A DNA stretch of 64,000 bases from Bradyrhizobium sp. AUGA SZCCT0176 (GTDB lineage Bacteria > Pseudomonadota > Alphaproteobacteria > Rhizobiales > Xanthobacteraceae). The stretch lies in the NCBI RefSeq assembly GCF_018130145.1, contig NZ_JAFCMB010000004.1:372001-436000 (forward strand), written 5' to 3'. The translations under genes were made by a program, and so were the position numbers. Each line of letters begins with the position of its first letter. The stretch's first letter is position 1. This document shows, piece by piece, positions 17,252 through 25,997 of this stretch. The notes beneath the pieces were generated by a model. That model saw only the letters and a list, made by a program, of their open reading frames with translations, was not told the DNA's origin and made no database searches.

Positions 17252-17268
17252 TGGCATTTGTAATGCCA
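17252..17268. promoter_or_regulatory. Operator O8 of the putative GntR oxalate regulon
   Basis: TGGCAT-TTGTA-ATGCCA is a perfect dyad, 175 bp before the second PanE-like gene, giving that paralogue independent control. Confidence 0.7.
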
Positions 17269-17443
17269 GCCGACTTGCGATAAGCACGGCCGCTCCTCGC
17301 CAGAAGGGGCTGCCCCGGGTGACATAAGGCCTACCCCGTCTCTCCGCCTCCAAACGTGGATCGTGGACGGGAAATTCTCGAAGGCCAGGCGTGGGGCGAA
17401 ACGTCAAAACATAACCCAGCACAACCGGTGGAAGAGAGAGAGT

Positions 17444-18508
17444 ATGGCGCGCAACATTCTGATCCTTGGAGCTTCCTACGGCTCGTTGCTGGGAACAAAG
17501 CTATTGATGGCCGGTCACAACGTGACCCTGGTTTGCCGGAAGAAGACGGCCGAACTGATCAACCGCGACGGCACCGAGGTTCGCATCAAGCTGCGCGACG
17601 AGAAGGCGCACCGGGCGATCTTTTCGCGCGACCTGCCGGGCAAGCTGGACGCAGTCACGCCTGCCGAGGTCGACCTGTCCCGCTACGACCTGGTTGGCCT
17701 TGCGATGCAGGAGCCGCAATACACCAACCACACCATCCGGGTGCTGATGATCAAGATCGCCGAGGCGAAGCTGCCTTGTCTGTCGATCATGAACATGCCG
17801 CCGCTGCCCTATCTCAAACGGATTCCCGCACTGGCGGACATGGACCTCGAAGAGGCCTACACCAACGCGCTGGTATGGGAGCGGTTCAAGCCGGGACTGG
17901 TGTCGCTGTGCTCGCCCGATCCGCAGGCCTTCCGCCCGCCGGACGAGGCGGCGAACATCCTTCATGTCGGCCTGCCGACAAACTTCAAGGCAGCGGCATT
18001 CGAAGACGAGAAACACAATAAGCTGCTGCGCGAGCTGGAAGCCGACATCGATGCGGTGAAGCTGGATGGCCAGGACGTTCCGGTAAAGCTCAAGGTGTTC
18101 GACTCGCTGTTCGTGCCGCTGGCCAAATGGTCGATGCTGCTGACCGGCAATTACCGCTGCATCACGCCGAACGAACCGCAGTCGATCCGCGACGCGGTGC
18201 ATGGTGATCTGAAACTGTCGCGATCGATCTATGAGCATGTCGACGGCATCGCGCGGCGTCTCGGCGCCGACCCGATAGATCAGGTGCCGTTCGAGAAATA
18301 TGCCAAGGCGGCGGAAAGCCTGCTCAAGCCCTCATCGGCGGCCCGCGCCGTGGCCGCTGGCGCGCCGTTCATTGAGAGGGTCGACCTGCTGGTGAAGCTG
18401 ATTTCGCATCAGCTCGGCGCGCCCAACGCCGAGATCGACAACACGGTGCAGGTGGTCGATCAGAAGCTGAGCGAGAAGATCGTGGGGGCCGGATCCGGCT
18501 CGGCGTGA
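17444..18508 (+). CDS. PanE/ApbA-like reductase 2 (paralogue of reductase 1)
   Basis: The 354-aa protein is collinear with reductase 1 over its full length and by eye identical at well over 80% of positions, including the GASYGS nucleotide loop, the PLAKWSMLLTGNYRC segment and the KYAKAAESLLKPSSAARAV region. Differences cluster at surface-like positions and at the C-terminus. The similarity includes the leader GGAAGAGAGAG-AGTATG, so the duplicated unit began just before the start codon. It has its own operator (O8). Candidate oxalyl-CoA reductase, as for its twin; two copies may differ in substrate or cofactor preference. Confidence 0.8.
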   Translation: MARNILILGASYGSLLGTKLLMAGHNVTLVCRKKTAELINRDGTEVRIKLRDEKAHRAIFSRDLPGKLDAVTPAEVDLSRYDLVGLAMQEPQYTNHTIRVLMIKIAEAKLPCLSIMNMPPLPYLKRIPALADMDLEEAYTNALVWERFKPGLVSLCSPDPQAFRPPDEAANILHVGLPTNFKAAAFEDEKHNKLLRELEADIDAVKLDGQDVPVKLKVFDSLFVPLAKWSMLLTGNYRCITPNEPQSIRDAVHGDLKLSRSIYEHVDGIARRLGADPIDQVPFEKYAKAAESLLKPSSAARAVAAGAPFIERVDLLVKLISHQLGAPNAEIDNTVQVVDQKLSEKIVGAGSGSA

Positions 18509-18611
18509 CCGGCGCCGGCGCAGGCTCAGCCGGCACGCTTTGAGCGTGCGGCTTCGTCAGGCCCGTAGCGGCAGCCGGATGCCAACAACCGGCATCGGCT
18601 GCCTCATTGCC

Positions 18612-18836
18612 TTAGAAAATCGGCGTGGGATACGGCTGGCCGATCCAGGGATTCCAGGTGACCGTTCCCGGGGGATAGCCGCCGAACGGGGGCTGCGTCG
18701 TGCAGCCGATGATGACGACCTTGTCGCCGAAGAGGCCGCCGCCGATGCGGCCGCCGCTGACGGCTTCGAGTTGCGCGAGGCTGAGGATTTCGCAGTCAGC
18801 GCCCGTGTTCTGATTCAGGGAATTGCTCATGATCAT
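18612..18836 (-). CDS. Double-glycine-leader peptide 1 (bacteriocin-like precursor), 72-74 aa
   Basis: The short product has an acidic N-terminal leader ending in LSLAQLEAVSGG, the motif recognised by C39-peptidase ABC exporters, followed by a glycine/proline/aromatic-rich tail (GGLFGDKVVIIG, then TWNPWIGQPYPTP). Start may be ATG at 18836 or 18830. No transporter, peptidase or modification enzyme is adjacent, so processing would have to be in trans. A second peptide of the same design lies at 34643-34843. Function unknown. Confidence 0.6.
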   Translation of the reverse strand: MIMSNSLNQNTGADCEILSLAQLEAVSGGRIGGGLFGDKVVIIGCTTQPPFGGYPPGTVTWNPWIGQPYPTPIF

Positions 18837-18974
18837 CCAATCCGTTCGCTAGAGGGGTTGATGTTCCGGGCATAAGCGGCCCGTGATGGCAACCTGCCTC
18901 AGCGCTCCCGGACGTACCGTGATTTTGATCACCTACGAATTGAAGGCGGTTGGCCGGGCTCCGGTGGTCGCCCT

Positions 18975-19100
18975 TCAAGGAATAAGCGCCGCCGGCATCG
19001 GTCCAGTCGGCAGGGGTTTGAATTGGCGCTGATGCCCCTGCACCATCGCCAGGAGCGCTACAGCAAACGTAACAGCCATCAAGAGCTTGAACATGAGCAT
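18975..19100 (-). CDS. Possible small secreted/membrane peptide, 41 aa
   Basis: From ATG 19100 (or in-frame ATG 19094) the product is MLMFKLLMAVTFAVALLAMV followed by a 21-residue polar tail, i.e. a signal-peptide or single-span protein. It lies 54 bp downstream of the HExxH protein gene on the same strand, possibly in one transcript. No clear ribosome binding site; could be chance. Confidence 0.35.
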   Translation of the reverse strand: MLMFKLLMAVTFAVALLAMVQGHQRQFKPLPTGPMPAALIP

Positions 19101-19154
19101 CAGAAGCCGATTGGGTCCGCCAACTCTTCCTGATTCAGTTTTGCCGAATGGCGG

Positions 19155-19739
19155 TCAATACATGCACGCGGAGGAGATCAGAACCGTAAACATGTCGAGC
19201 TCAAATTCCGATTCCAGGCTCGTTCCAAGCCGCTTTAGCCATTTGTCCTGTGCCATGTAGGCGACCTTCTCGCGCGCCATCGGACATTCAAACCTGAGCC
19301 CGGCGAGATTTTGAAGGTGATGAACCATTTCATGAACCAGCACGGATTGGCTCGCCGGTGATTTTCCGGTCCAATCATCGGGGAGAAAGATCGTTTTCAG
19401 ATTGTTGTCGTAGACGGCAACGACACGACGCGGAGCTGGTTCATCGCCCACGGCACCCTGCGTCAAGCCTCGCGAAAACGCACGGTCCTCGGCGCGCATC
19501 GTTTCAAGCTTCGATTGCGAGACGAAAGCGACGGCCGGATGATCTGCCGCGGCGGGCAGATCAAAGTTCGAACCGAGCCAGGTCACAATTTCATCGAGCA
19601 GATCTCTTGTCGCCCGGGTTGCTTCAGACTGAGGCTGAACAGCGGAAGAGTCAGCGGCCACTCTCGCGGCCGGGTCAGCATGACAAGCGGATTGAAAGCA
19701 ACCAATAAGAGCCGCAACCAAAAGGAATTGCTTGAACAT
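19155..19739 (-). CDS. Secreted zinc-metallopeptidase-like protein (HExxH)
   Basis: The 194-aa protein begins with a signal peptide (MFKQFLLVAALIGCFQSA, cleavage near CHA-DP). It carries LVHEMVHHLQ at residues 134-143, an HExxH zinc site, in a domain resembling the uncharacterised DUF6647 group. The region upstream of the site (VAVYDNNLKTIFLPDDW) is also conserved in that group as far as I recall. It would act in the periplasm; substrate unknown. Six cysteine-free core residues and two C-terminal Cys are visible. The start has no rival nearby. Confidence 0.75.
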   Translation of the reverse strand: MFKQFLLVAALIGCFQSACHADPAARVAADSSAVQPQSEATRATRDLLDEIVTWLGSNFDLPAAADHPAVAFVSQSKLETMRAEDRAFSRGLTQGAVGDEPAPRRVVAVYDNNLKTIFLPDDWTGKSPASQSVLVHEMVHHLQNLAGLRFECPMAREKVAYMAQDKWLKRLGTSLESEFELDMFTVLISSACMY

Positions 19740-20060
19740 AAGCGCCTCCGGTCTCTGACTTGTTTTTAATCAAATTGCTCTTCTTCAGAGCAGTCGTTCA
19801 ATATCTGCAACGCTAACACGGGGAACGCGACGCGGCTGTGAAGCCACTCACAGTCGTGTCGCGCGCATCGCGCAACGAACAGCCTTCATCGCACTCTCGC
19901 GTGTTTGTGATCGCGAACCGACGCGATGACGCAACAAACACCTTCGGCATGTGAGCCAGATTACGTTCGCATGCGGATTGCAGGCGTAATGAGTTGATGA
20001 TGATCCAGCGTCGATTGGACCGCAGGCAATGCGCTGTTGCGGACGATGGGGACAGCCGAC
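19740..20060. other. Intergenic, divergent promoter region, no gene seen
   Basis: This stretch is less GC-rich near 19760-19800 and holds only short frames without coding character. It must hold the divergent promoters of the HExxH protein and the 97-aa membrane protein. Confidence 0.5.
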
Positions 20061-20354
20061 ATGAATCTATCGTTGATCGATTTGTCGTTGATTGACTTTC
20101 TCGGCTTCGTGGCAGCGCTCAGCGTTCTCGCGAGCTTCTGCATGACGACCATACTGTCGCTTCGTTCGTTTGCGTTGCTGAGCAACGTGCTTTTTATCGT
20201 CTACGGATTGTTGTCTCAGGTTTACCCGGTGTTTTTCCTGCACCTTGTGCTGCTGCCGGTTAACATCACCAAGCTCTGTCGGCTTCAGATGGAAACCAGA
20301 TCGCTGCCGGACCAGCGCAACGGCATCCAGCGGAACAAATGGCCTGCCCGATGA
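20061..20354 (+). CDS. Small integral membrane protein, 97 aa
   Basis: Three hydrophobic segments are visible (about residues 10-28, 37-52 and 54-72) followed by a short polar tail. The middle part (LRSFALLSNVLFIVYGLL followed by PVFFLHLVLLPVNITKL) matches the small membrane-domain type found alone or fused to cyclic-nucleotide-binding domains in proteobacteria. The ATG at 20061 with GGGGAC upstream is preferred to one at 20037. Function unknown. Confidence 0.65.
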   Translation: MNLSLIDLSLIDFLGFVAALSVLASFCMTTILSLRSFALLSNVLFIVYGLLSQVYPVFFLHLVLLPVNITKLCRLQMETRSLPDQRNGIQRNKWPAR

Positions 20355-20465
20355 AACCAGGCAACACCCGCGCCCCGGCGCGAGAAGCCGCAAATTGTCC
20401 GCCCGACGGACAAAAGCCCGCTTTTGCATGCTTGCGATGCCCCGCCTTGTGCCGTCCCCCGGTAG

Positions 20466-21551
<1,086 letters not shown>

Positions 21552-21573
21552 GGCGCGGCTAGCGCCACGAACT

Positions 21574-21706
21574 CGGTCACCTCTCCCGCTTGCGGGGGAG
21601 GTCGGCGCGCAGCGCCGGGTGGGGGCTCTTTCCTCACGAAGACTCTGACTCGCGGCAACACCCCCACCCCAACCCTCCCCCGCAAGCGCGGGAGAGGGAG
21701 AAAAAG
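21574..21706. repeat. Palindromic intergenic repeat
   Basis: CCTCTCCCGCTTGCGGGGGAGG near the left end and CCTCCCCCGCAAGCGCGGG at the right form long inverted arms. The element is of the same type as 548-692 and fills nearly the whole gap between two co-directional genes. Confidence 0.75.
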
Positions 21707-21714
21707 AGAAGCCC

Positions 21715-22683
21715 ATGAAAGCTTACGTGTACGGCGCCAACGGCGCTGAAATCGCCGACGTCGCAAAGCCCTCGCCAAAGGGCACGCAGGTGCTGGTCAA
21801 GGTCAGCGCCTGCGGCCTCAACCGCGCCGATCTCGGCATGACCAAGGGCCATGTGCATGGCGCGGCCGGCGGCGTCGGCACCGTGCTCGGCATGGAATGG
21901 GCCGGCGAAGTCGCCGAGCTCGGGCCTGACGCCAGGGGCGTCAAAATCGGCGACAAGATCATGGGCTCGGGCGGCGCGGCGTTCGCCGAATACACGCTGG
22001 CCGATCACGGAAGGTTGTTCCGCGCGCCCTCCAACATGAATTTCGAGGAGGCCGCTACGCTGCCCGTCGCGCTCGCCACCATGCACAACGCTGTCGTCAC
22101 CAACGGCGCGCTGCAGGCGGGCCAGACCGTGCTGATCCAGGGCGCCTCCTCCGGCGTCGGGCTGATGGCGATGCAGATCGCAAAATTCAAGGGTGCCAAA
22201 CTCGTGATCGGCTCCTCCACGGATGCGATGCGCCGCGGCCGGTTGAAGGAATTCGGCGCCGACCTCGCGGTGGATTCTTCTGATCCTGCCTGGGTCGATG
22301 AAGTGCTGAAGGCGACGGGCGGCGAAGGCGTCGATCTGATCGTCGATCAGGTCTCGGGGTCGGTCGCGAACCAGAACCTCAAGGCGACCAAGGTCAAGGG
22401 CCGCATCGTCAATGTCGGCCGGCTCGGCGGCACCCATGCCGATTTCAACTTCGACCTCCACGCCGCGCGCCGCATCCACTATATCGGCGTCACCTTCCGC
22501 ACCCGCACCATCGAGGAAGTCCGCGAGATCTTTGACGAGGTCCGGAAAGACATCTGGCCGGCGGTGGAATCCCGAAAGCTGCAGCTGCCGATCGACAAGG
22601 TTTTTCCCTTTGCCGAGATCGGCGCGGCGTTCGCGCACATGGAAGCCAACAAGCATCTCGGCAAGATCGTGGTGACGCTGTAA
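21715..22683 (+). CDS. NAD(P)H:quinone oxidoreductase-like MDR protein
   Basis: The 322-aa zinc-independent medium-chain dehydrogenase/reductase has an N-terminal GroES-like domain (VKVSACGLNRADLGMTKG and the GMEWAGEVAELGPDARGVKIGDKIMG segment) and an NADPH-binding Rossmann domain (VLIQGASSGVGLMAMQIAKFKGAKLVIGSS). The catalytic zinc ligands of alcohol dehydrogenases are absent, as in QOR/zeta-crystallin types. It would reduce a quinone or enone. AAGAGAAGCCC precedes the ATG. Confidence 0.88.
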   Translation: MKAYVYGANGAEIADVAKPSPKGTQVLVKVSACGLNRADLGMTKGHVHGAAGGVGTVLGMEWAGEVAELGPDARGVKIGDKIMGSGGAAFAEYTLADHGRLFRAPSNMNFEEAATLPVALATMHNAVVTNGALQAGQTVLIQGASSGVGLMAMQIAKFKGAKLVIGSSTDAMRRGRLKEFGADLAVDSSDPAWVDEVLKATGGEGVDLIVDQVSGSVANQNLKATKVKGRIVNVGRLGGTHADFNFDLHAARRIHYIGVTFRTRTIEEVREIFDEVRKDIWPAVESRKLQLPIDKVFPFAEIGAAFAHMEANKHLGKIVVTL

Positions 22684-22687
22684 TCTC

Positions 22688-22800
22688 GTGTCCCGGACGC
22701 GGTGCAGCACGCAGTGCTGCTCCGCAGAGCCGGGACCCACGCGCCGATGGACCCCGGCTCTGCAGCGCACCACTTCGTGCTGCGCAGCGTCCGGGGACCG
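22688..22800. repeat. Large inverted repeat after the MDR gene
   Basis: The left half (GTCCCGGACGCGGTGCAGC to AGAGCCGGGACC) is mirrored by the right half (GGACCCCGGCTCTGCAGCGC to CGTCCGGGGACC). It is a dispersed Bradyrhizobium-type palindrome; one arm recurs near 47555-47625. Confidence 0.7.
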
Positions 22801-22832
22801 CGGGCCTCAGGTCCTTCGCACAGGCGAACGCA

Positions 22833-23681
22833 ATGACCTCATCCACCCCCCACACCATCCACGACGGCGGCCGCTACTTCGAAGGGCCGCGCTGGCATGC
22901 GGGCTGGCTGTGGTTCGTCGACTGCATGGAACGGACGCTGCTCAGCCTTGCGCCCTCAGGCGAATGCCGGCAGCACGCGAAATTCGATGACACGCCGTGC
23001 GGCCTCGGTGTGCTGCCGGACGGCAGGCTGATCGTGCTGACGATGTTTCAAAAACGCCTGCTGGCCTTTTCCGACGGCGAGCTGTCGCTCTACGCCGACC
23101 TGTCCGATATCGCGACTGGCACGATCGACGACATGATCGTCGACGGGCTCGGGCGCGCCTATGTCGGCGATCTCGGCTTCGACCTGCCGCCGCCGCCGGA
23201 TCGCGGCGCGCGCGGCCGCATCATCCTGGTGATGCCTGACGGCGCGCGGCGCGTGGTGGCCGACGGATTGCGGTTTCCCAACGGCATCGCGGTCTCGCCC
23301 CAAAACGACCGGCTCGTCGTGGCCGAGATGGATGGCGCCTGCCTTGCCGATTACGACATCGCCCCCGATGGCGGTTTGAAGCTTCGCAGCTGCCTCGGCG
23401 GCATGAAATCGCCTGACGGCATTTGCCTCGACGCTGATGGCGCGGTGTGGGTCGCGGCCTTCGAGGAGGACGCCTTCATCCGGCTCGACCGCGAGGGCCG
23501 CGAACTGCAGCGCATCGAAGTGCCCGGCCGCCGGGCGCTTGCCTGCGTGCTCGGCGGCCCCGAGCGCAAAACCCTGTTCTGCCTGAGCGCCGCGACGTCG
23601 TACGAGGAACTGCGGCAACGGAAATCGTCGTCGCGGGTCGATGCGGCCAAAGTGGAGATTCCGGGCGCGGGTAATCCCTGA
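22833..23681 (+). CDS. SMP-30/gluconolactonase/LRE family protein
   Basis: The 282-aa beta-propeller protein has the SMP-30 landmarks: early YFEGPRWHAGWLWFVDCMERTL with the metal-binding Glu, GTIDDMIVDGLGRAYVGDLGF with the Asn/Asp cluster, FPNGIAVSPQNDRLVVAE (the central Asn) and SPDGICLDADGAVWVA. Enzymes of the family hydrolyse sugar lactones or related esters. The native substrate is not evident from context; the neighbours are an MDR reductase and an uncharacterised gene. Confidence 0.88.
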   Translation: MTSSTPHTIHDGGRYFEGPRWHAGWLWFVDCMERTLLSLAPSGECRQHAKFDDTPCGLGVLPDGRLIVLTMFQKRLLAFSDGELSLYADLSDIATGTIDDMIVDGLGRAYVGDLGFDLPPPPDRGARGRIILVMPDGARRVVADGLRFPNGIAVSPQNDRLVVAEMDGACLADYDIAPDGGLKLRSCLGGMKSPDGICLDADGAVWVAAFEEDAFIRLDREGRELQRIEVPGRRALACVLGGPERKTLFCLSAATSYEELRQRKSSSRVDAAKVEIPGAGNP

Positions 23682-23743
23682 GCGCAGACGCGCGCACCGA
23701 ACCAACGTTCAAGTGGGCCCGCAACCTGGATCAGGCCCTTGGA

Positions 23744-24223
23744 TCAAACCACCGGAGTGGCGATTCTGTCCTTGAGCTCGGTGCAGGTCCTGCGGACCTC
23801 CGCCGTCATCAGCGAACAGTCCTCGATCTGAACGAAGATGCGCTTGGCCTCCTCGCGGTAGCGGGCTGCGGTTTCCCTCATCTCCAGGGTCACGGCGAGC
23901 GCATCGCGGGTCATCGCTTCGCATTGCTTGACGCGCTCGATCAGTTCCGCGCCCATCGACTCGATGTCTTTCGCGGCAGCTTCGTATTCGCGGACAATGG
24001 CTTCCGCCGTCAGCTTGCCGATTTCCGTGGCTCCCTCGCGGTGCTCGACATAATCTGGCATCGACCCGGTGTCCGCGATGGACACGGTGGGCTCACGTAC
24101 CCTTGGCGGCGAGAAAATGGCGGGCCGCGGCTCGTGAACTGGCGGCCTTCTTCGAAACTCGGCCTCGATTTCGCCCTCCAGATCAATGACGCTCGAGACC
24201 CGTTCAACTATAGACTGTACCAT
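23744..24223 (-). CDS. Hypothetical coiled-coil protein, 159 aa
   Basis: The N-terminal third is proline-rich and probably disordered (about residues 25-50). The rest (about 60-150) is a long charged helix with heptad character (EYEAAAKDIESMGAELIERV to EEAKRIFVQIEDCSLMT), so an oligomeric coiled coil is likely. The ATG at 24223 follows AAAGGGAG at good spacing; a GTG one codon earlier is less likely. No known domain. Confidence 0.7.
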   Translation of the reverse strand: MVQSIVERVSSVIDLEGEIEAEFRRRPPVHEPRPAIFSPPRVREPTVSIADTGSMPDYVEHREGATEIGKLTAEAIVREYEAAAKDIESMGAELIERVKQCEAMTRDALAVTLEMRETAARYREEAKRIFVQIEDCSLMTAEVRRTCTELKDRIATPVV

Positions 24224-24584
24224 CACTACTACTCCCTTTGTCCAAAAGTGAGTCTTCGTAATCGAGTTTAATCAGACTCCACCTCTTTGGGCGCTGCGCG
24301 CCCGCGCTCTTGCTTGAGGGCGAAGAGAATATCGCCAAAATTCAAGCAGTTCTACTGCAACCGATACCCTTTGTTCACTAAACGTTCCTACTCCTGAATT
24401 GCCGACTACGTTGCTCACCTTGGGTTTCGGCGGCACTGGATTTGCAGAAGCTCCTGCATTCCCCGCGAATGCCTTGCAGGCTTGCCGTGACCTTGGCGGC
24501 ACGCGCTTCCCGGTTGCCGGACACGCGAAACCGCGCCCGACGCTGCCGCCTGGAACCACACCACGGGCAAGACATTGACCTTCC
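24224..24584. other. Intergenic, no gene supported
   Basis: A minus-strand frame spans it but lacks a start signal and domain, and its composition looks random (Arg, Ala and Gly rich). Nothing else is recognised. Confidence 0.4.
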
Positions 24585-24749
24585 ATGAAAATGGCCAAGG
24601 CCATCCGTCAGCAGGCAGCCACCGCGGAGCGGGTCGCGGCGAGCGCCGTTGACGCCTATGCCGCCGAACAGATGCGATCGCTGGCGCACGCCTTTCGAGC
24701 CCAGGCCGAGATCATCAAGAAGAAGCAGAAGAAAAAGAAGAAGAAATGA
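24585..24749 (+). CDS. Small protein with polylysine tail, 54 aa
   Basis: The N-terminal 43 residues form an alanine-rich amphipathic helix (ERVAASAVDAYAAEQMRSL); the end is ten residues of Lys broken by one Gln. Its TGA overlaps the ATG of the next gene (ATGA at 24746-24749), which supports it as a real translated gene. The tail suggests binding to nucleic acid or anionic lipid. Function unknown. Confidence 0.5.
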   Translation: MKMAKAIRQQAATAERVAASAVDAYAAEQMRSLAHAFRAQAEIIKKKQKKKKKK

Positions 24750-24982
24750 GCTTTTCCATCAAAGCCAAGTGCCAGCACGGCGAACTGATCCATCGCAGGA
24801 AGACTGCCGAAGCCGCGCTCAAGAAAGCGCGGGAAATGTCGCGAACCGGCTGTTACGACATCTACATCACCACGCCCGAAGGACGCGATTACCACTCGTC
24901 CGAGTTCGCGGAGTTGCCTCGCACGCCCAAAGTGCGACCCGTTCGGAAATCGCATCCAACTCACAAGCCGGATACGCCGTGA
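24746..24982 (+). CDS. Hypothetical basic protein, 78 aa
   Basis: The start codon overlaps the stop of the polylysine protein by 4 bp, so translation is coupled. The product begins SFSIKAKCQHGELIHRRKTA and has a beta-rich middle (CYDIYITTPEGRDYHSSEF) with a basic proline-rich tail. No known domain is recognised. Confidence 0.6.
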   Translation: MSFSIKAKCQHGELIHRRKTAEAALKKAREMSRTGCYDIYITTPEGRDYHSSEFAELPRTPKVRPVRKSHPTHKPDTP

Positions 24983-25082
24983 TGTGCCCGATCGATGACT
25001 CCGAATCCTTTGGCTCGCCCGCTGCGATGAGGAACCAATAGCCGGCTGATCGATTGGCTGGGAATGATCCGGAGTTCAAACC

Positions 25083-25331
25083 ATGACCGACGACGCCCCC
25101 ACCCAGCCGTTTATCTACGAAGGCCTGGATCCGATCCCCGAATCCAAATCCACGATCGAGGAAGTCTCTGACGCCGTCAAAGGCGCGGCCAGCCGGGTCA
25201 GTGACGCCATCGAGACCGGCCGAAAACCCGGTATGCCGCTAAGCATCCTTAGCAACATTGCACGCGAAGCTCCGCTCGGATCTCTCCTGGTCGCCTTCTT
25301 GCTCGGCGTCGCAGTAGCCAGGCGACGGTGA
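25083..25331 (+). CDS. DUF883-like small membrane-anchored protein, 82 aa
   Basis: The protein has a helical middle (TIEEVSDAVKGAASRVSDAI) and a C-terminal hydrophobic segment (PLGSLLVAFLLGVAVARRR), the layout of the ElaB/YqjD/DUF883 ribosome- or membrane-associated proteins. It overlaps or abuts the next gene, so both are likely one transcript. Assignment is by layout only. Confidence 0.6.
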   Translation: MTDDAPTQPFIYEGLDPIPESKSTIEEVSDAVKGAASRVSDAIETGRKPGMPLSILSNIAREAPLGSLLVAFLLGVAVARRR

Positions 25332-25342
25332 GGAGAAAATTC

Positions 25343-25843
25343 ATGGCCGACAAATCGACCTTTACCGCCGACGAATGGAAAACGCTTCTGGAAAGCGTAA
25401 TGGCGCCCGGCCTTGCCGTAACGGCCGCCGAGCCAAGCGGGCTTTGGGGCCTGCTCCAGGAGAGTTTCGCAAGCGGAAAAATGCTGGCGAAGACGAAGAT
25501 GGACACGGGCTCCAATCCGCTCATCAAGGCCGTGGTCGATGATTTCGCAACAAGCGAGGGGCGAGCCGTGGCGCGCGACGGTTTGAAGGAAAGCCTCAGC
25601 GGCAAAAAGCCCTCCGAGGTCAAGACCGCCTGCATCGAAATCCTGCAAAAAGTCGACGGCGTCCTAAGCGCCAAAGCGCCCGGCGACGCTGCTGCATTCA
25701 AGAACTGGTTGCGCGAGATCAGCGAAAATGTCGCCGAGGCATCCACCGAGGGTGGATTTCTCGGTATTGGCGGTGTTGTGGTCAGCGATACCGAGAAGGC
25801 GACGCTTGCTGAAATCTCCAGCGCGCTCAAACTGGCGGGTTAG
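25343..25843 (+). CDS. Hypothetical protein, 166 aa
   Basis: The frame starts at an ATG preceded by TGAGGAGA; a GTG at 25328 overlapping the previous gene is less likely. The product is alpha-helical with no signal or membrane segment; a region WGLLQESFASGKMLA and a C-terminal part ENVAEASTEGGFLGIGGVVV followed by SDTEKATLAEI are notable. Similar proteins of about this size occur in Rhizobiales as far as I recall, without known role. It lies 11 bp after the DUF883-like gene. Confidence 0.7.
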   Translation: MADKSTFTADEWKTLLESVMAPGLAVTAAEPSGLWGLLQESFASGKMLAKTKMDTGSNPLIKAVVDDFATSEGRAVARDGLKESLSGKKPSEVKTACIEILQKVDGVLSAKAPGDAAAFKNWLREISENVAEASTEGGFLGIGGVVVSDTEKATLAEISSALKLAG

Positions 25844-25850
25844 CGCACGT

Positions 25851-25893
25851 CGGCGGATTGGCGTAGTGTCATCCGGCATCTTGTTTGAAATGC
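25851..25893 (+). repeat. Direct repeat copy 1 flanking the histidine phosphatase gene
   Basis: This 43-bp segment (CGGCGGATTGGCGTAGTGTC to TTGTTTGAAATGC) is matched by 26638-26680 (GGGCGGATTAGCGTAGCGTA to TTGGTTTGAATGC) in the same orientation. It is related to the common AATCCGCC-type intergenic hairpin of Bradyrhizobium. Confidence 0.55.
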
Positions 25894-25997
25894 AGCGGCG
25901 GACTACGCCTTTGCCCTACGCACTGGTAGTATAACATTCCTGGAGTCAGGCCGGCTTCCGGCGAAGCCATGCAGATCCCGCCCAGGCATCCTGCGTT

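Noticed and set aside
24272..24604. 110-codon minus-strand frame
   Set aside because: No start signal or domain; overlaps the promoter side of the polylysine gene.
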